A DNA stretch of 64,000 nt. It comes from Linnemannia elongata (Eukaryota; Mortierellomycota; Mortierellomycetes; Mortierellales; Mortierellaceae). Numbering within the stretch: position 1 is the first letter of the stretch; each line of letters opens with the position of its first letter. Both the position numbers and the translations under genes were made by a program. Below the pieces are notes generated by a model, which was not told the DNA's origin, made no database searches, and worked only from the letters and a program-made list of their open reading frames with translations. Positions 19,675 through 31,338 of the stretch are shown here, piece after piece. The stretch lies in NCBI GenBank assembly GCA_036320915.1, contig JAXBDG010000015.1, positions 496,001 through 560,000 on the forward strand, read 5' to 3'.

Positions 19675-22032
19675 ATGGATCTTTATCTACCTCTCGTAGG
19701 CGGCGACAAGGATGGCGACTGTGGGTCTCAGAAGCCTATGGTCGAGCTGCAGTGGTACCACGTCGCTATCGCCTCCGTCCTCATTCTCGTCAACGGTAAA
19801 TCAACTGCACTCTATCACCCGAGGGTCGTGCATAATAGCAGAACTGTACGATGCTGACATTCTTGGTGTGGTTTTGTTTCTGGCCAAATAGGTGCGCTGT
19901 CGATTGCCTTGGGACTTGGGCTTGAGAAGCGGTTGTTCATCAGCGCTACTCGTTGTGTTGTCCAGTTGACTATCATGGTAGGTGCCGTTGCCATATAAGG
20001 CGTCTTTGTTGTTTTCTTTTCTGTACGGGTTCTCTCGCTTGCATCCCAATCCGAACATGTTATCTTTTCGGAAGATGGTGAGATGCAGAGACGAGATGTA
20101 GATGCGGGCTGCAGGTACCTGGCGGCGATATCTATTCCATCTACATTTTCTAACAGCCATTGGATTGCTAACATATCTGATGTCGTTTTCTCTGTGTTTA
20201 TGCGTGAGTAGGGTACGGTGCTGCAAACCATCTTTGATGCAAAGAACCCAGTCTTTGTTATTCTCATGGCCTGTAAGTTCTTTTCTTTCCCTCTGAGGCA
20301 AATTTTTTTCTGACTGCGCTGTTTTTTTTTGGTATTATGCACATTCATCTACCCTCTGTAAGAAAGATATGCTAACATGCCCTCATCTATTTTAACGATG
20401 GATGTCAGTGTTGTTGATTACACTGGGAACCAACGAGGCGGTGTTCAATGTTAGCAAGCGTCGGCACATCTACATGGTAAGGGCAACCTTTTGCTTTACT
20501 TGATGAGTCGTCATGGTCAAAGGGGGATGACATTTTCACTAACAAGAATAACCTGTTCCTTGATGTATAATTAGTTCCCCTCGGTGTTGGTGTCGATGGG
20601 ATGCAGTTGTTTGATTATCGGAACTTTTGGTATGTGAAAAACTCCCCCTCCTCCCGGCTGGCTATCGTGTTTTTATGTGTCTGGAAAATGAAAGGATAAG
20701 GGATCATCGTGCCGTCACCCTTTTTAAATTTCTGACGACTGTGAATAATTTTTGATATCGCGGTATCATTGTTGGGTTCCCTTTCAATAGGAACGAGACT
20801 GGCGATGGGGGTCGATCCGTTGCACTCTCCCAAGGAGTTCATCCCTGGTAAATACCCCCCCTTGTTCAATGTATGCAAATGGCATTTTTTCTGTTAAATA
20901 ATAATTGAGAAGCATTGAATTAAACGTTTGACACGTCGTCAATTTTCTTGCACTTAGCGCTTGGAATGCTGCTCGGCAACACGATGACAGCGATCTCGTT
21001 GGGACTGGACCAGTGCCTTAGTCAATTGAGGTAAGTCATCACAGCTGTAGCAGCAGCACGTTTGGTTCTCGTCAATTGAGTGATAGTTGTCAGCATATCT
21101 AACAGTCTGCTTGGTCTCTCAAAATGCCTCTAAATAGCGAGAACAAGGAAAAAATCGAGTTGTACCTGTCGATGGGTGCTACTCGCTGGGAGGCTTGTCG
21201 TCCTATTGCGATCGAGGCCATGCGACGCGCCATGCTCCCCACCATTAACCAAATGAGGTACGGCCTGTTCCTTTTGCTCTCCTTCAATATTTTTTGCTTA
21301 CACGCCCCTGATGAACGTTGACAAGAAAATGATGCACTGCTTTGGCCCTCTGCTAACCCAATGTCAACAATTTTTTCCAATAAATTAGCATTATTGGGTT
21401 GATTTCGATTCCAGGAATGATGACGGGTCAGCTTATCGCAGGAGCGTCGGTCATGAATGCAGTCAAGTCCCAGATCATTATTATGTACCTCATCTCAGGC
21501 GCTGCTGCTTTTGGCACACTTTCATCCGTCATGGTAAGCAATTCCCCTATGATGATTACTTCTTTCCTTTAAGCTGTATGCGTCTAGTCAAGATGACACT
21601 TTGAGGCAACCAACTAATCCTAACACCATCTTCCCTCGTTCCTCTTTCTATCCCTCTCTTCCCCATTAGATCTGCTTGAGAGTATGCTTCGACTCATCCG
21701 ACAGACTGCGTCCAGAGAGAATTATTAAGACCCAATCCATCATCCCCAAATCCGTACGCGATTTCGGACAGCGAGCATCAACGACTCTGAGTAACGTGCT
21801 CTGTTGCTGCTGCCCTGGCTCTCGAAGCAACAAGGGCAATGGTGTGAGCCCTTCGCTGTCTCCTTCACAGACCCCTCCCGCCACGCCTCCTCGATCGCAG
21901 ACACAGTCGCCATCGCATGAAGGTCGTCGTGCTAATGGCAGCGGAGGTGGAGCTAAGAAGCAAAACGGGCAGGGTCAGAATGGAGAAGGAGCTGAGCCTA
22001 CCGAGACGACTCCACTTGTCCGCTCTCGCTAG
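19675..22032 (+). CDS. UPF0014 family permease (FetB/ALS3-like)
   Basis: Ten exons: 19675-19795, 19892-19977, 20212-20272, 20409-20476, 20575-20629, 20791-20847, 20958-21030, 21138-21257, 21389-21533 and 21670-22032. All phases agree; 382 residues. Diagnostic blocks in order: W-Y-H-V-A-I-A-S first helix, LGLGLEKRLFISATRCVVQL, GMLLGNTMTAISLGLDQC, IELYLSMGATRWEA, MLPTINQMS, GLISIPGMMTGQLIAGA, AVKSQIIIMYL. These are the signature of UPF0014: bacterial FetB (membrane half of an iron-exporting ABC system with FetA) and plant ALS3 (aluminium tolerance, works with the ATPase STAR1). About seven membrane segments; the last ~110 residues are a Cys-rich (CCCC) then Ser/Gly/Thr-rich soluble tail not typical of bacterial members. 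No ABC ATPase partner is in the window. Substrate unknown; metal export is an inference from the family. Confidence 0.9.
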
Positions 22033-23507
22033 TGTCAAGTATACTACGACTCCCTTCCCTCTCCACAAAAACGTTTTGATATTAATGATATCTAATGCGC
22101 TCATATACAAAGTTTATACAAGGAGTACATAAAAAAAACCTGTTTGGTCATGACCACTCAGTTGGTCCATGATGCGAGCCGGGTTTCGATAATTTTTTTA
22201 TTTCTTTTCTTTGTTTGTGCACTTTGTATGTTTCGCTTCACATGCCTCTATGCTCTTTGGGCGTTTTGTGTGACACTAGAGGGAAATTGGGTGTCCATGG
22301 ATAAGTCTTGTGTGCTTTGCTCTGTTTGGTCGTCTTGATTCTTTGGTCAGTTGGCCCGTTGGTTCGAGTGGAATAAAGCGGATAATAAAGTCTGGTAGCG
22401 ACGACAGGCACAATCCAAGGACTTGGCAAGGGATTGGCACCCTGCTTCCTTTCCATGGACTAACGGTCATAGCTGGTTAACCTTTTTATTAACACTGTAC
22501 TTTTTTTTGTTACCAAACCTGAGGATGGCGCAGGGATACTATAGGTACCCTTGTGTGCACCTTTGTGTAGTGCCATGACCAATCACGTATTGTTGTGGCG
22601 CTAAGAAGACCACATAGGTTTGCTTACACACATGCTTCGCCGAAGAGAGGGAGATACGGCAGATGCACACGCACAAATGCAATTACTAGCGGCATAAACA
22701 AACAAGCAACCCATTTTGTATGGTTTACTGTATGTATCTTTGCGTCTACTCGCAGTGACCCTTCTATTCATTTCTTTGTGGTTTATTGCCAAGTCTGTGT
22801 TGAGGCAAAAGGTGCGCAATGGCCACTCCAGAAAGCTGTTTGAATGACAAGGCGAGCGGGTGGAAAGATGAAAAAAGGTCGATCGGCTACACTTTCCTCT
22901 CTCACTGTTAACGAAAGCAGTAGACCCTCTTCGGTTGGTCAGTGGGCTATTGCCCAGTCCAATCTCCTTCACAATTTATACCACGGCAGAAGGACAGGCA
23001 ATGACCCATGTACGCATATACGGTGCTAATAAAATAGCATATGATACCTCTCTTCCGCTTCGTGCTCTCAACGAAAACAAAGAAAGAAATACTTTTAAGT
23101 TGTGTTTAGCCCCCATTTTGCTTCGCTTCGTTAAAGTGGAGGTGCATTTGGCACCTTGGAAGGGCGGGTGTTTTGTTTGTATGCGTGTTTGCGTGTGTGT
23201 GTTTATGTGGGTGGGTGTATTGAGAGCACTTGGGAAAGTATTCTTCTCCACTTGCTTTGCTTACTCCGTCTTGAACTTCGTCAACAGTTTCTCCACGTCT
23301 GCTCTGCCCCTAGTGGGGTGTGGACTGAGCTCGTTTTTTTTTATCGTAACATAAATACCCTCTTCTGTCGCCCACACTCTTTGGTTCTTTGCTTTGCCCT
23401 CCTCCTTTCTCCTTTTCATATTTTCTTTTCTCCCTAACTTCTCTTCCTCCTTTCCTCACAAGATATAAAAACTAGAACCCCACTCCTCCCTCCTCATTAC
23501 AACTATA
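22033..23507. other. Intergenic region between UPF0014 and Iml2/TTC39 genes
   Basis: No gene recognised on either strand. An AATAAA-containing stretch near 22370 may end the UPF0014 transcript. The last ~170 bp are C/T-rich with a TATAAA-like ATATAAAAAC at about 23462-23471, just before the next ATG, probably leader. Confidence 0.5.
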
Positions 23508-26035
23508 ATGCCTCCAAGTGCTAAAGAAACAGAATTCGCTCAAGACCAAGGATTCCCTTCCGTCAACGGATCCCGTCGTCGCCAACCCCCACCAAAGCTC
23601 AAGAAGCCCGTCCCTCATTACCGTCATCTGGTCCGATGGAACAAGGACAAGGTCCCCGAATCCGTTGAGGAGCAGCAGATGAACCAGGACCTCGTCATGC
23701 TTCGTCATATCTTGGACCTCTTCCTCAACTCGCGCATGGCTGAGGCGGAGGCTATTCTTGCCAAGGGCGTTGTTCCTGTGGGCGAGGGACTTCCTATTCC
23801 AGGAGCAGCAGGAACAGGAGTAACGACAACGACAACGGCATCGGATAAGGCTACCGAGGCCACTGCTAACAGTAACAACAACAGAAAGGATGATGATGCT
23901 TCTAGTGTCACCTCTTCGTCTGCTCCTTCGACTGCACCATCTTCCACCAACAAAGATGCGAAGAGTGAGAAAAAGTCCGCCTCGCAGTCTTCCTCTACAG
24001 GCTCGTCCAAGAAAGGAGGACCCAAGGAGGTTCGGTCAATGTACTTTGAGCTGGCTAAGGGTATCATCCAAGGCTTGAGAGCCCTGGTCACGTTTGACCC
24101 GTTCGAGATTGAGGCGGGCATGAAGGCGTTTGAGATGGCGATCAAGACGGCGGACAAGCAGCGGAAAGGATCGATGCTCGGCTTGGGCTCTGTCAAAGCT
24201 GTGGGATCATTTGTTGTTGGTACTATTGGTGCCGGTTCGTTCAAGGGCATGACCCGAGTCCAGAAGCACGCAGTAAGTTTTACACAAGGTTATTTATTTT
24301 ATAACAATTGATTTCTTACTCCGGATAAATGCTAACCAACTGTTATTTTAATATGGTGGACATATAGGAACTTATCTATGCAGAGTCGACGATTCTGCGC
24401 TCGTTGCTAAGTGTCCTCTACCATCTCGATGTCTGGATGGTTGTCGAGGAGTGCATCAACCTCCGCCATGCCTTCACTATCATCCAGGGCTTGAAGTCGT
24501 TCATGGATTCTGCAGAGTCGGACCTCAGGAACGGCAAGAACATTGACCACTACCAGATCGACGAGCACCTCGTCTCCGGAGTCACTCTTTCATACTCGCT
24601 CTACAACATCATCATCTCCTTCTTGCCCGACATTATCGTCAAGATGCTCCAGTTCATTGGTTTCCCCTCGGACCGTGATTGGGGTATGGCTTTGCTCTCA
24701 GCCTGTGGAGACTGGGATCCCATGGCCCCTCCAGAGACAGCCAAGGAGCATGCCGAGCGTCTGGCCTCGTCTGCCAACGACGGTATCCGTCGTCAGTTCT
24801 GCGACATGGTACCGATTATCTTCCAGGTCATTGTGTCGTCCTTCATCCCCATGAACCATATCGACCTCAACTATGCCCAGATGATCAACGACTACAACCT
24901 CGAGCGCTACCCGGACTCGCCCTTCTTCCTCTTCCTCAAGGGTCGTCATCTTCAGGTGACCTCGCGTCTGGACGAGGCCGTGGCGACCTACAAATCTGTT
25001 CAGGTCGAGGAACCCCGCTGGCACCAACTGGGACACATCTTTGTCTTTGAGGAGTTGATGATTGCGATGATGCAGAACGATCACGACAAGGCCTGCGAGA
25101 ACAGTCGTCAGCTCTTGAAAGAGTCCCGCTGGTCCAAGTGCTGCTTCCGTTACCTGACCGCCATTACTGGGTATGAGCGTGGAGACCAGGCCGAAAAAAA
25201 GAAGATTGACAGTCTGATGGAGAAGGTCGAGGGCGGGATGCAGAAGGTCGCCGGCATGAACCTGTTCTTCGAGAACTTCTGTGCACGCAAGTCCAAGAGG
25301 TACACGAAGGAGGGTCATCTGCTCCTGCCCAGCTACGATTTCATGCTGCTGTGGAACACCTACGACATGATGCCACCCAAGGTCCTCCAGAAGGCACTCG
25401 AGAACATCTCGACCGAAGTCCGTCGACTCCAGGCCCTGCTCCCCGCCAAGATGAAGGATCGCGAGAGCCAACCCCTGGCTGCCAAGGATCAGACCATGGA
25501 GGCCTTTGCGGGTGGTATGCTCGGAGGCATGTTCTCGAACAAGAATGCGATCATCAAGGACAGCAAGGTGGCTGACTACGAAAACTTTTACGACGACTAC
25601 TGTCTGGCCTTCTTCCTCCAGGGTCTGGTCGCCTACCACATTGCGTTCTTCCCCGAGGAGACGTTCAACAGAGAGATGTGCAATCTGGCGATGGAGTCGT
25701 TCGAGACGGTGTTCCGGTATGCACCCTTGATGAAGGACGACACTTATACGTACTACTTCGCGCACTACTATAAGGCCAAGATCTGGATCCAGCAGGGTCG
25801 TCTGGATGAGGCCCAGACTCGCTTCAAGTACCTGTTGGGATTGTCGAACACGACGTTGATTGGGTTGCCAGGTTTGGTGGGAGGCAAGGGCAAGAACAGT
25901 TTGGAGCTGTTTGTGCTGTTGAAGGTCCACAGTGGGTTGTTAGATATCGAGACTGCCCGTGCTGCCGCTGCCAGTGGAGGCGCAAGCTTGAATGGATCAA
26001 GCATCCGCTCTGGCAGCATTCGTTCTTCCAAGTAG
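23508..26035 (+). CDS. IML2: Iml2/TTC39 family tetratricopeptide protein
   Basis: Two exons, 23508-24272 and 24368-26035 (GTAAGT ... ATAG), 810 residues. The first ~100 residues include a Pro/Lys-rich start and a helix (NQDLVMLRHILDLFLNSRM) that opens the family fold. A Ser/Thr-rich insertion follows (about 100-165). After that the whole length is TPR-like helical pairs typical of PF10300: SMYFELAKGIIQGLRALVTF, LLSVLYHLDVWMVVEEC, GVTLSYSLYNIIISFLP, SPFFLFLKGRHLQV and YTYYFAHYYKAKIW. Family knowledge: yeast Iml2 is linked to mitochondria and lipid droplets and helps clear inclusion bodies; animal TTC39 proteins act in lipid metabolism. A TGTIGAGS/G-rich stretch near 240 is part of the family fold. 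Exact function here is not shown. Confidence 0.9.
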
Positions 26036-26262
26036 TCTTCTTCGTTTTGTACTTTTTACCATAATACACGTAAACTTTTTTTAAATGTGACCATGCTACG
26101 CGGTCCCTGAAACGATAAATGAAACGCGTCTTCTGCGCTGTTTGTTTGTTTTGATTTTTTGTTTCTCCCAAAACAAGACTCTTTTTTTTTCTTATTTCGT
26201 TTTTCTTTACGCACCTTTCCCTCCAGTCCATCCTTACTCTTACAACAGACGACATCCCAACC
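26036..26262. other. Short spacer between IML2 and PIF1 genes
   Basis: Only 227 bp, T-rich. It must hold the end of the Iml2 transcript and the start of the helicase transcript; no distinct signal is clear. Confidence 0.4.
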
Positions 26263-29200
26263 ATGCCGCCAAAGAAGAACAGGGCCCCGGCAACCATCCA
26301 GACGAAGCTGTCCTTCAAGCCCGTCTCGGCCACAAAGGCGCCTTCGCTCTTCACCATGGAGACCTCTGAGCCACTGCGTCAACACATGTCCATCCTCAAC
26401 AAAGACACAAACAACCACAGCAGCAGTAGGACCAATGGCAGCAATGTCGTCTCCAAGTCATCGGCGACAATTACGACCACAACCTCTTTAATGTCTTCCG
26501 CCTCGTACACAAAAGAAAACTCTTTCAGCAGACAAGCAGATGCGAATGACAGCAAAAGCAACAGTAGCAGCAGAGTGATTCCAACAATGCACGAAATTGG
26601 TGGCAACGGTGTCTCAAACAACAATGGAGCAAGTATGAGCGGAGGTAGGACAAGCCCGGATACCTTTTCGACAAAAGACTTGGCATCTTCTATACCCACC
26701 TCTGCAGACACTACCGCCACGCCTCCTTCCTGGTCCTTATCATGTAAGACCTTTTTTTAGACTGGAGCTTGCGCACTTTTTCTTTTTCGCAAACAAAATA
26801 GGACTGTGTCTAACATGTCTTGTTGTCATGATTTACTTTCCCCTTTTGCTAGCGAATGGAGAGGCAAATACACCAGATCGGGACTCACAGGGAAGTGACG
26901 GACATCAGAGCACCCGTCACAGCAGCACAGAACGCCCGTTGAAGCGTCAAGCGGGCTCGGAGTTGCATGGATCCAAGACGAGCCCTGTTGCACTCGACAG
27001 CGATGAGGACGACGACAGTAACAAGTTTGGCGCACGAAAGTCATCTCAATCGACAAACAAGGTTACAGGAACTTCGCTCTTGGATCAGATGGCTACACCC
27101 AGGGGTACTCAACCCCTCCCCAGATCGACTGCCCCGTTACCCGGATACGAAGGCGCACTCAAGAAGGCCAAGCTCAACGAGGGCTTGAGTGTAAATCGAC
27201 CCATCTTGATCTCTAGCCACTCTACAGTCTCGGATGACGGGTTCGCTTCGGCGTCGTCTAGTCTTGACAACAGATTACGAGGACTGGAAGGGAATCGAGC
27301 CCCAGATATGTCTCCTCCCCGCTTTCGATCGTCAAGTCAAAGTCGGACAGCATTGCCTTCCAATGTCCCACCATACAGTCAAAAGCGATCAGGAGATTTC
27401 GCGAGCTTGAGCAAAGGTGGCACGGGACTCACGAGTAGTGGAGCCGTCAGGTCGCGGACAATGCCTCCGACTGTCTCTGGATACAAGCCTATGGCCGCCG
27501 TCGCGCCAGCCTACTCACGGAGCTCGTCAGTTGCCATGAGTCAGGAGTTGGGGAGTACCCGATCGAGGTCGTCATCTCCTGCTGCCCATACACCAACAGT
27601 TGCTGTCCGAGCTTCTACACCTACGGCCTACCAAAATATGTCCGGAGACAAGACCAAGGATGGAATGCGACTCTCGGAGGAACAACGACATGTTCTGGAG
27701 CAGGTCATTCTGTACGGTCGGAACGTGTTCTTCACGGGATCGGCTGGTACGGGCAAGTCAGTGTTGCTGCGCGAGCTGATTCATCGGCTACGAGCCAAGT
27801 ACAAGAATGCCAAGGGATCAAGCTATTGGGAGAGTATGAGCACCAACGATGCAGTGGCCGTGACGGCGTCGACTGGTATCGCGGCCTGCAATATCGGAGG
27901 CTGCACACTGCATTCCTTTGTCGGTGTTGGATTGGGTACGGAGGCTCTGCCGACTCTGATTGGGAAGGTGCGCAAAAACTCGAACACGATCCGGAGATGG
28001 CAGGATACTAAGGTGTTGATTATTGATGAGGTGTCAATGATTGATTCTGATTTTATGGACAAAGTCGAGGCGCTGGCGAGATCGATCAGGAGGAACGAGC
28101 AGCCTTGGGGTGGGATCCAAGTGGTCCTGACAGGAGATTTCTTTCAGCTGCCACCGGTTTCTAAGAATGGCGCTGTCAAGTTCTGTTTTGAGGGTCAGTC
28201 CTGGACTTCTACGATTACCTCGACCATTCAACTCCAGCAAGTCTTTCGTCAAAAAGATCAGAGTAATCTTACCGTTCTGTTTATGCCACTATTGATGTTT
28301 GATATTGTGCGTTCGACATGCTTATTTGCTGATATTTCGCTCTCTCTGTGTATGTGCGTGTTACATAGCTTTTGCTGATATGCTGAATGAGATGCGTCTG
28401 GGACAGATGTCGGCGGCCACAATCCAGAAGTTCAGTCAATTGACACGAGCACTCCCTACAGACGACGGTCTCCGGCCGACCGAACTGTAAGTCTTCTTTG
28501 GCAGGCCTTTGAGGTTGCTTTTTGTCTTGCTACTTATAATGCACATAACTGACACGGTTATATATGCGTGCTTTTTTCTAGATTCCCGCTAAGAAATCAA
28601 GTCGAGGACGCGAACAACAGGATGTTACAGAGTCTTCCAGGCAACATTATGGTGTACAAGGCTCGGGACTCGGGGCCGATGAGGGACAAGATGGAACAGA
28701 ATACCTTGGCCCCCACGACGCTGCAACTCAAAGTCAATGCGCAGGTGATGATGCTGAAGAACCAGTCTGGAGGAGGCATGGGAGGACTGGTGAATGGGTC
28801 CTTGGGTGTGGTGGTCGGGTTTGTGAATCGACCCGCAGAGAACGATAACATGGTTGGATCCGATGGACGAAGTAAAGGATCGTTCAACGCACCAGGAGAA
28901 GAGCTGCCGTTGGTCAAGTTTACGATGGATAATGGAACGACGCGGGAGATGGTTGTTGGACGTGAGGAGTGGAAGATTGAGTTGCCGAATGGTGATATCC
29001 AGGGGTCTAGAATTCAGATTCCGTTGAATTTGGCTTGGTCGTTGAGTATCCATAAGAGTCAGGGCCAGACGCTTCCTAAAGTCAAAGTCGACCTGGGCAA
29101 AGTCTTTGAGAAAGGTAAGTTACTCTTGAAACAGCACTGTGGTGTGTGTAGAGTAAGAACAAAAAGGAGTGCTAGTGGAGTTGATGCTGACTATATTATT

Positions 29201-29363
29201 TTTCTTTTGTTTGATGGGATGAATAGGTCAGGCGTATGTGGCAATGTCGCGTGCGACGTCGTTGGAGGGACTCCAAGTGCTGAACTTTAACGAGAAGAGG
29301 GTGATGGTGCACCCCAAGGTGACAGACTTCTATAGTCGCCTCAACGTGTATAAAAAGAAGTAA
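26263..29363 (+). CDS. PIF1: Pif1-family 5'-3' DNA helicase
   Basis: Five exons: 26263-26743, 26853-28262, 28369-28486, 28582-29114 and 29227-29363; 892 residues, all phases agree. Residues 1-~430 are disordered, Ser/Thr-rich. Near the start is QTKLSFKP, which resembles a PCNA-binding box but lacks the second aromatic. The SF1B helicase core follows: Walker A GSAGTGKS (~456-463), [13 protein letters not shown] (motif Ia), Walker [11 protein letters not shown] (~548-557), [11 protein letters not shown] (motif III), [18 protein letters not shown] (motif V) and [18 protein letters not shown] (motif VI, ~848-865). Pif1 enzymes unwind G-quadruplexes and R-loops, limit telomerase and help maintain nuclear and mitochondrial DNA. 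No mitochondrial presequence is evident. Length agrees with yeast Pif1 (859). Confidence 0.95.
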
Positions 29364-30267
29364 GGCTACTCCTTGTATATTAAACGATAGGGCGATTCAT
29401 TGATCGTCAGGATCAACATTCATTATTGGTATATTCATTGTTATGATTGTTGAAAAAAAGCATGATCAACTGCTCCTTGGAATAGTGCGCACACACATGC
29501 AGTTGGACCTACTCTCACAAGAAGAAAAGTCAAAGAAGGCACCAAGGTGAAATTCGCCCAAATTGAGGTGTGTGCGAGTGTATTGAAAAAAAAGCGAAGA
29601 CAAGAAGCATGTGCCCACATGGCGCACTGCACATTTGCATAAGCGAACGCACCGTACCACGCACACACGCATACGCCAAAACAACCACAACAAAAAGAAT
29701 GCAATCGAAAAAAAAAAAAAAAAAAGAAAATAATTTGTTTTTTTTTGGTGGCACTTTAGGATGTACCTCCCTGCCCTCTTAGGGCTTTCTTTAGGTTTCT
29801 TTTGGCTTCTAGTCGGGTTCACATTTTGCCAGGAACCACTCAGCGAGAGCAGTGTATTTAGGTGTTGTGTTGCTTGCTAAACAGGTTCTTGTCTAAGTTC
29901 TTTTTTCTTTTGTCAAAATCGCGGAGAAAAGCTGACATGGCTCAAGTTTTGCGGAGAGAAACGAAAAAGGGTGCGTGGAGAAGAGAGGGGATGGTGGTGG
30001 TACTGGTACTTTGAAGGCGGTAAAAATAATAATAATGAATCAAAGTATCTTTTTTTCCACAATTCCACATGAAAGTCAAAGCGAAACGGAGACGAAAAGG
30101 TACAAAAAGGAGACTAACTGTTGAATTATGTAGAAGGGGAGGAGCTGTCCGTGCGATAGGAAATGTCTTGCTCAATGCGCAGATGGTAGAAAGACAAACA
30201 AAGGGGTAAAGGAAATGACCGTTTTTGATCGAAAGAATGACAGGAATGAAAGACAAAGGCTCTCGTA

Positions 30268-30287
30268 TTTTTTTTTTTTTTTTTTTT
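30268..30287. repeat. T20 homopolymer
   Basis: 20 T in a row in non-coding sequence. Confidence 0.95.
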
Positions 30288-30651
30288 GCGTATATGTGTG
30301 TTCTTTTTCGGGTTTCTTTAGCTTTCGTGGTGGTTACGCACCTGTTCTTCCGAACCGAAGCCCCCGTTCCGTGGGAGCCGTCTCTGTAGGCTTTGTGGGA
30401 GGGGAAGATGGGGAAAAGGAATGAAAGTTGGCACACAAGGATGGCGTGGGTTGGTCTCAAGGTATGAGAGTTGGTTGTGTTTTTGTGAGCACAGTTTGGG
30501 AGAGTTGGGGGTGTGCGTGTACAAAATGGTTGAAGGTTGAGAGGAGTGCATGCAGATTGCATGTGTTCTTGTGTCTGTTTGTTGAGAGAGGAAAGTGTGG
30601 GTTGAGTATGTGGAGAGTGGAGATAGGGCAGGCGGGGGTTAGTGACAGTTT

Positions 30652-30676
30652 GATGATGATGATGATGATGATGATG
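30652..30676. repeat. (GAT)8 microsatellite
   Basis: About eight GAT units in a row in non-coding sequence. Confidence 0.9.
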
Positions 30677-31338
30677 GCGATTATGGAAGACGGAGGGTTG
30701 AAGATGAAGAGGTGAGCACAAACAAACAAAAACAAACAAAAGGTACGCTAAGAGATTGGATGAGAAGAGATAGAGAGCATGATTGTAAAGTGCAAACGTA
30801 GCGAGTATCATGAAGACAAAGGAAAAAGAACCTCGTCGAAGTGAACAAACAAGAAGAGGAACTGAGGATGACGGACGTTCGATCTGATGTCCGTCATTTT
30901 CACCAGACATTCATCCTTCTTGTATGTCCCATCACGTGTAACTCTGCTCCCCCTTTACTTATTATCATCATTCAACTTCCTTTCTTCTTTTCCTCTGTTA
31001 CTTCTTTCTTCTTCTTTTTGCTTTCTTCTTCTTTACTCCTTCCTTATCCCTTTCTCTCTTCAATCATTTCGATTGTCCTTCCCGCGCGGTCAAATCCTTG
31101 TTGTCCGTGTCCTCCTTCTTTCCTTCACTCTTTTCATCCCTCTATCTCCTCCTTTTTCCCGCCCCTTCTGCTCTCAACAACAAACCCGTTGTGTCTGCAA
31201 ATCTGTAACGACCTTTCTTTTTTCCTTTTACTTTATTTGCCTTTTTCGAAATCAGATCTTTTTTTTTTTTTTTTTCTTCGCCTTCACTCTCCTTCATTCC
31301 TTCGCCTTTCCCCCCCTCCTTCACATAACTTCGACATA

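Larger units (their letters stand above)
29364..31338. other. Intergenic region upstream of CDS1
   Basis: No gene recognised. It contains A18 (29708-29725), T20 (30268-30287), a (GAT)8 microsatellite (30652-30676) and, from about 30940, an almost pure C/T plus strand that is probably the promoter-proximal leader of the CDP-DAG synthase gene. A minus-strand frame of 322 codons (29942-30910) is His/Thr/Phe-rich and looks like a composition artefact. Confidence 0.5.

Noticed and set aside
24698..25930. 410-codon open frame on the minus strand
   Set aside because: Opposite the Iml2/TTC39 coding exon; no conserved motifs.
29942..30910. 322-codon minus-strand frame
   Set aside because: His/Thr/Phe/Ser-rich, includes the antisense of microsatellites and homopolymers, and lacks any motif; treated as non-coding.
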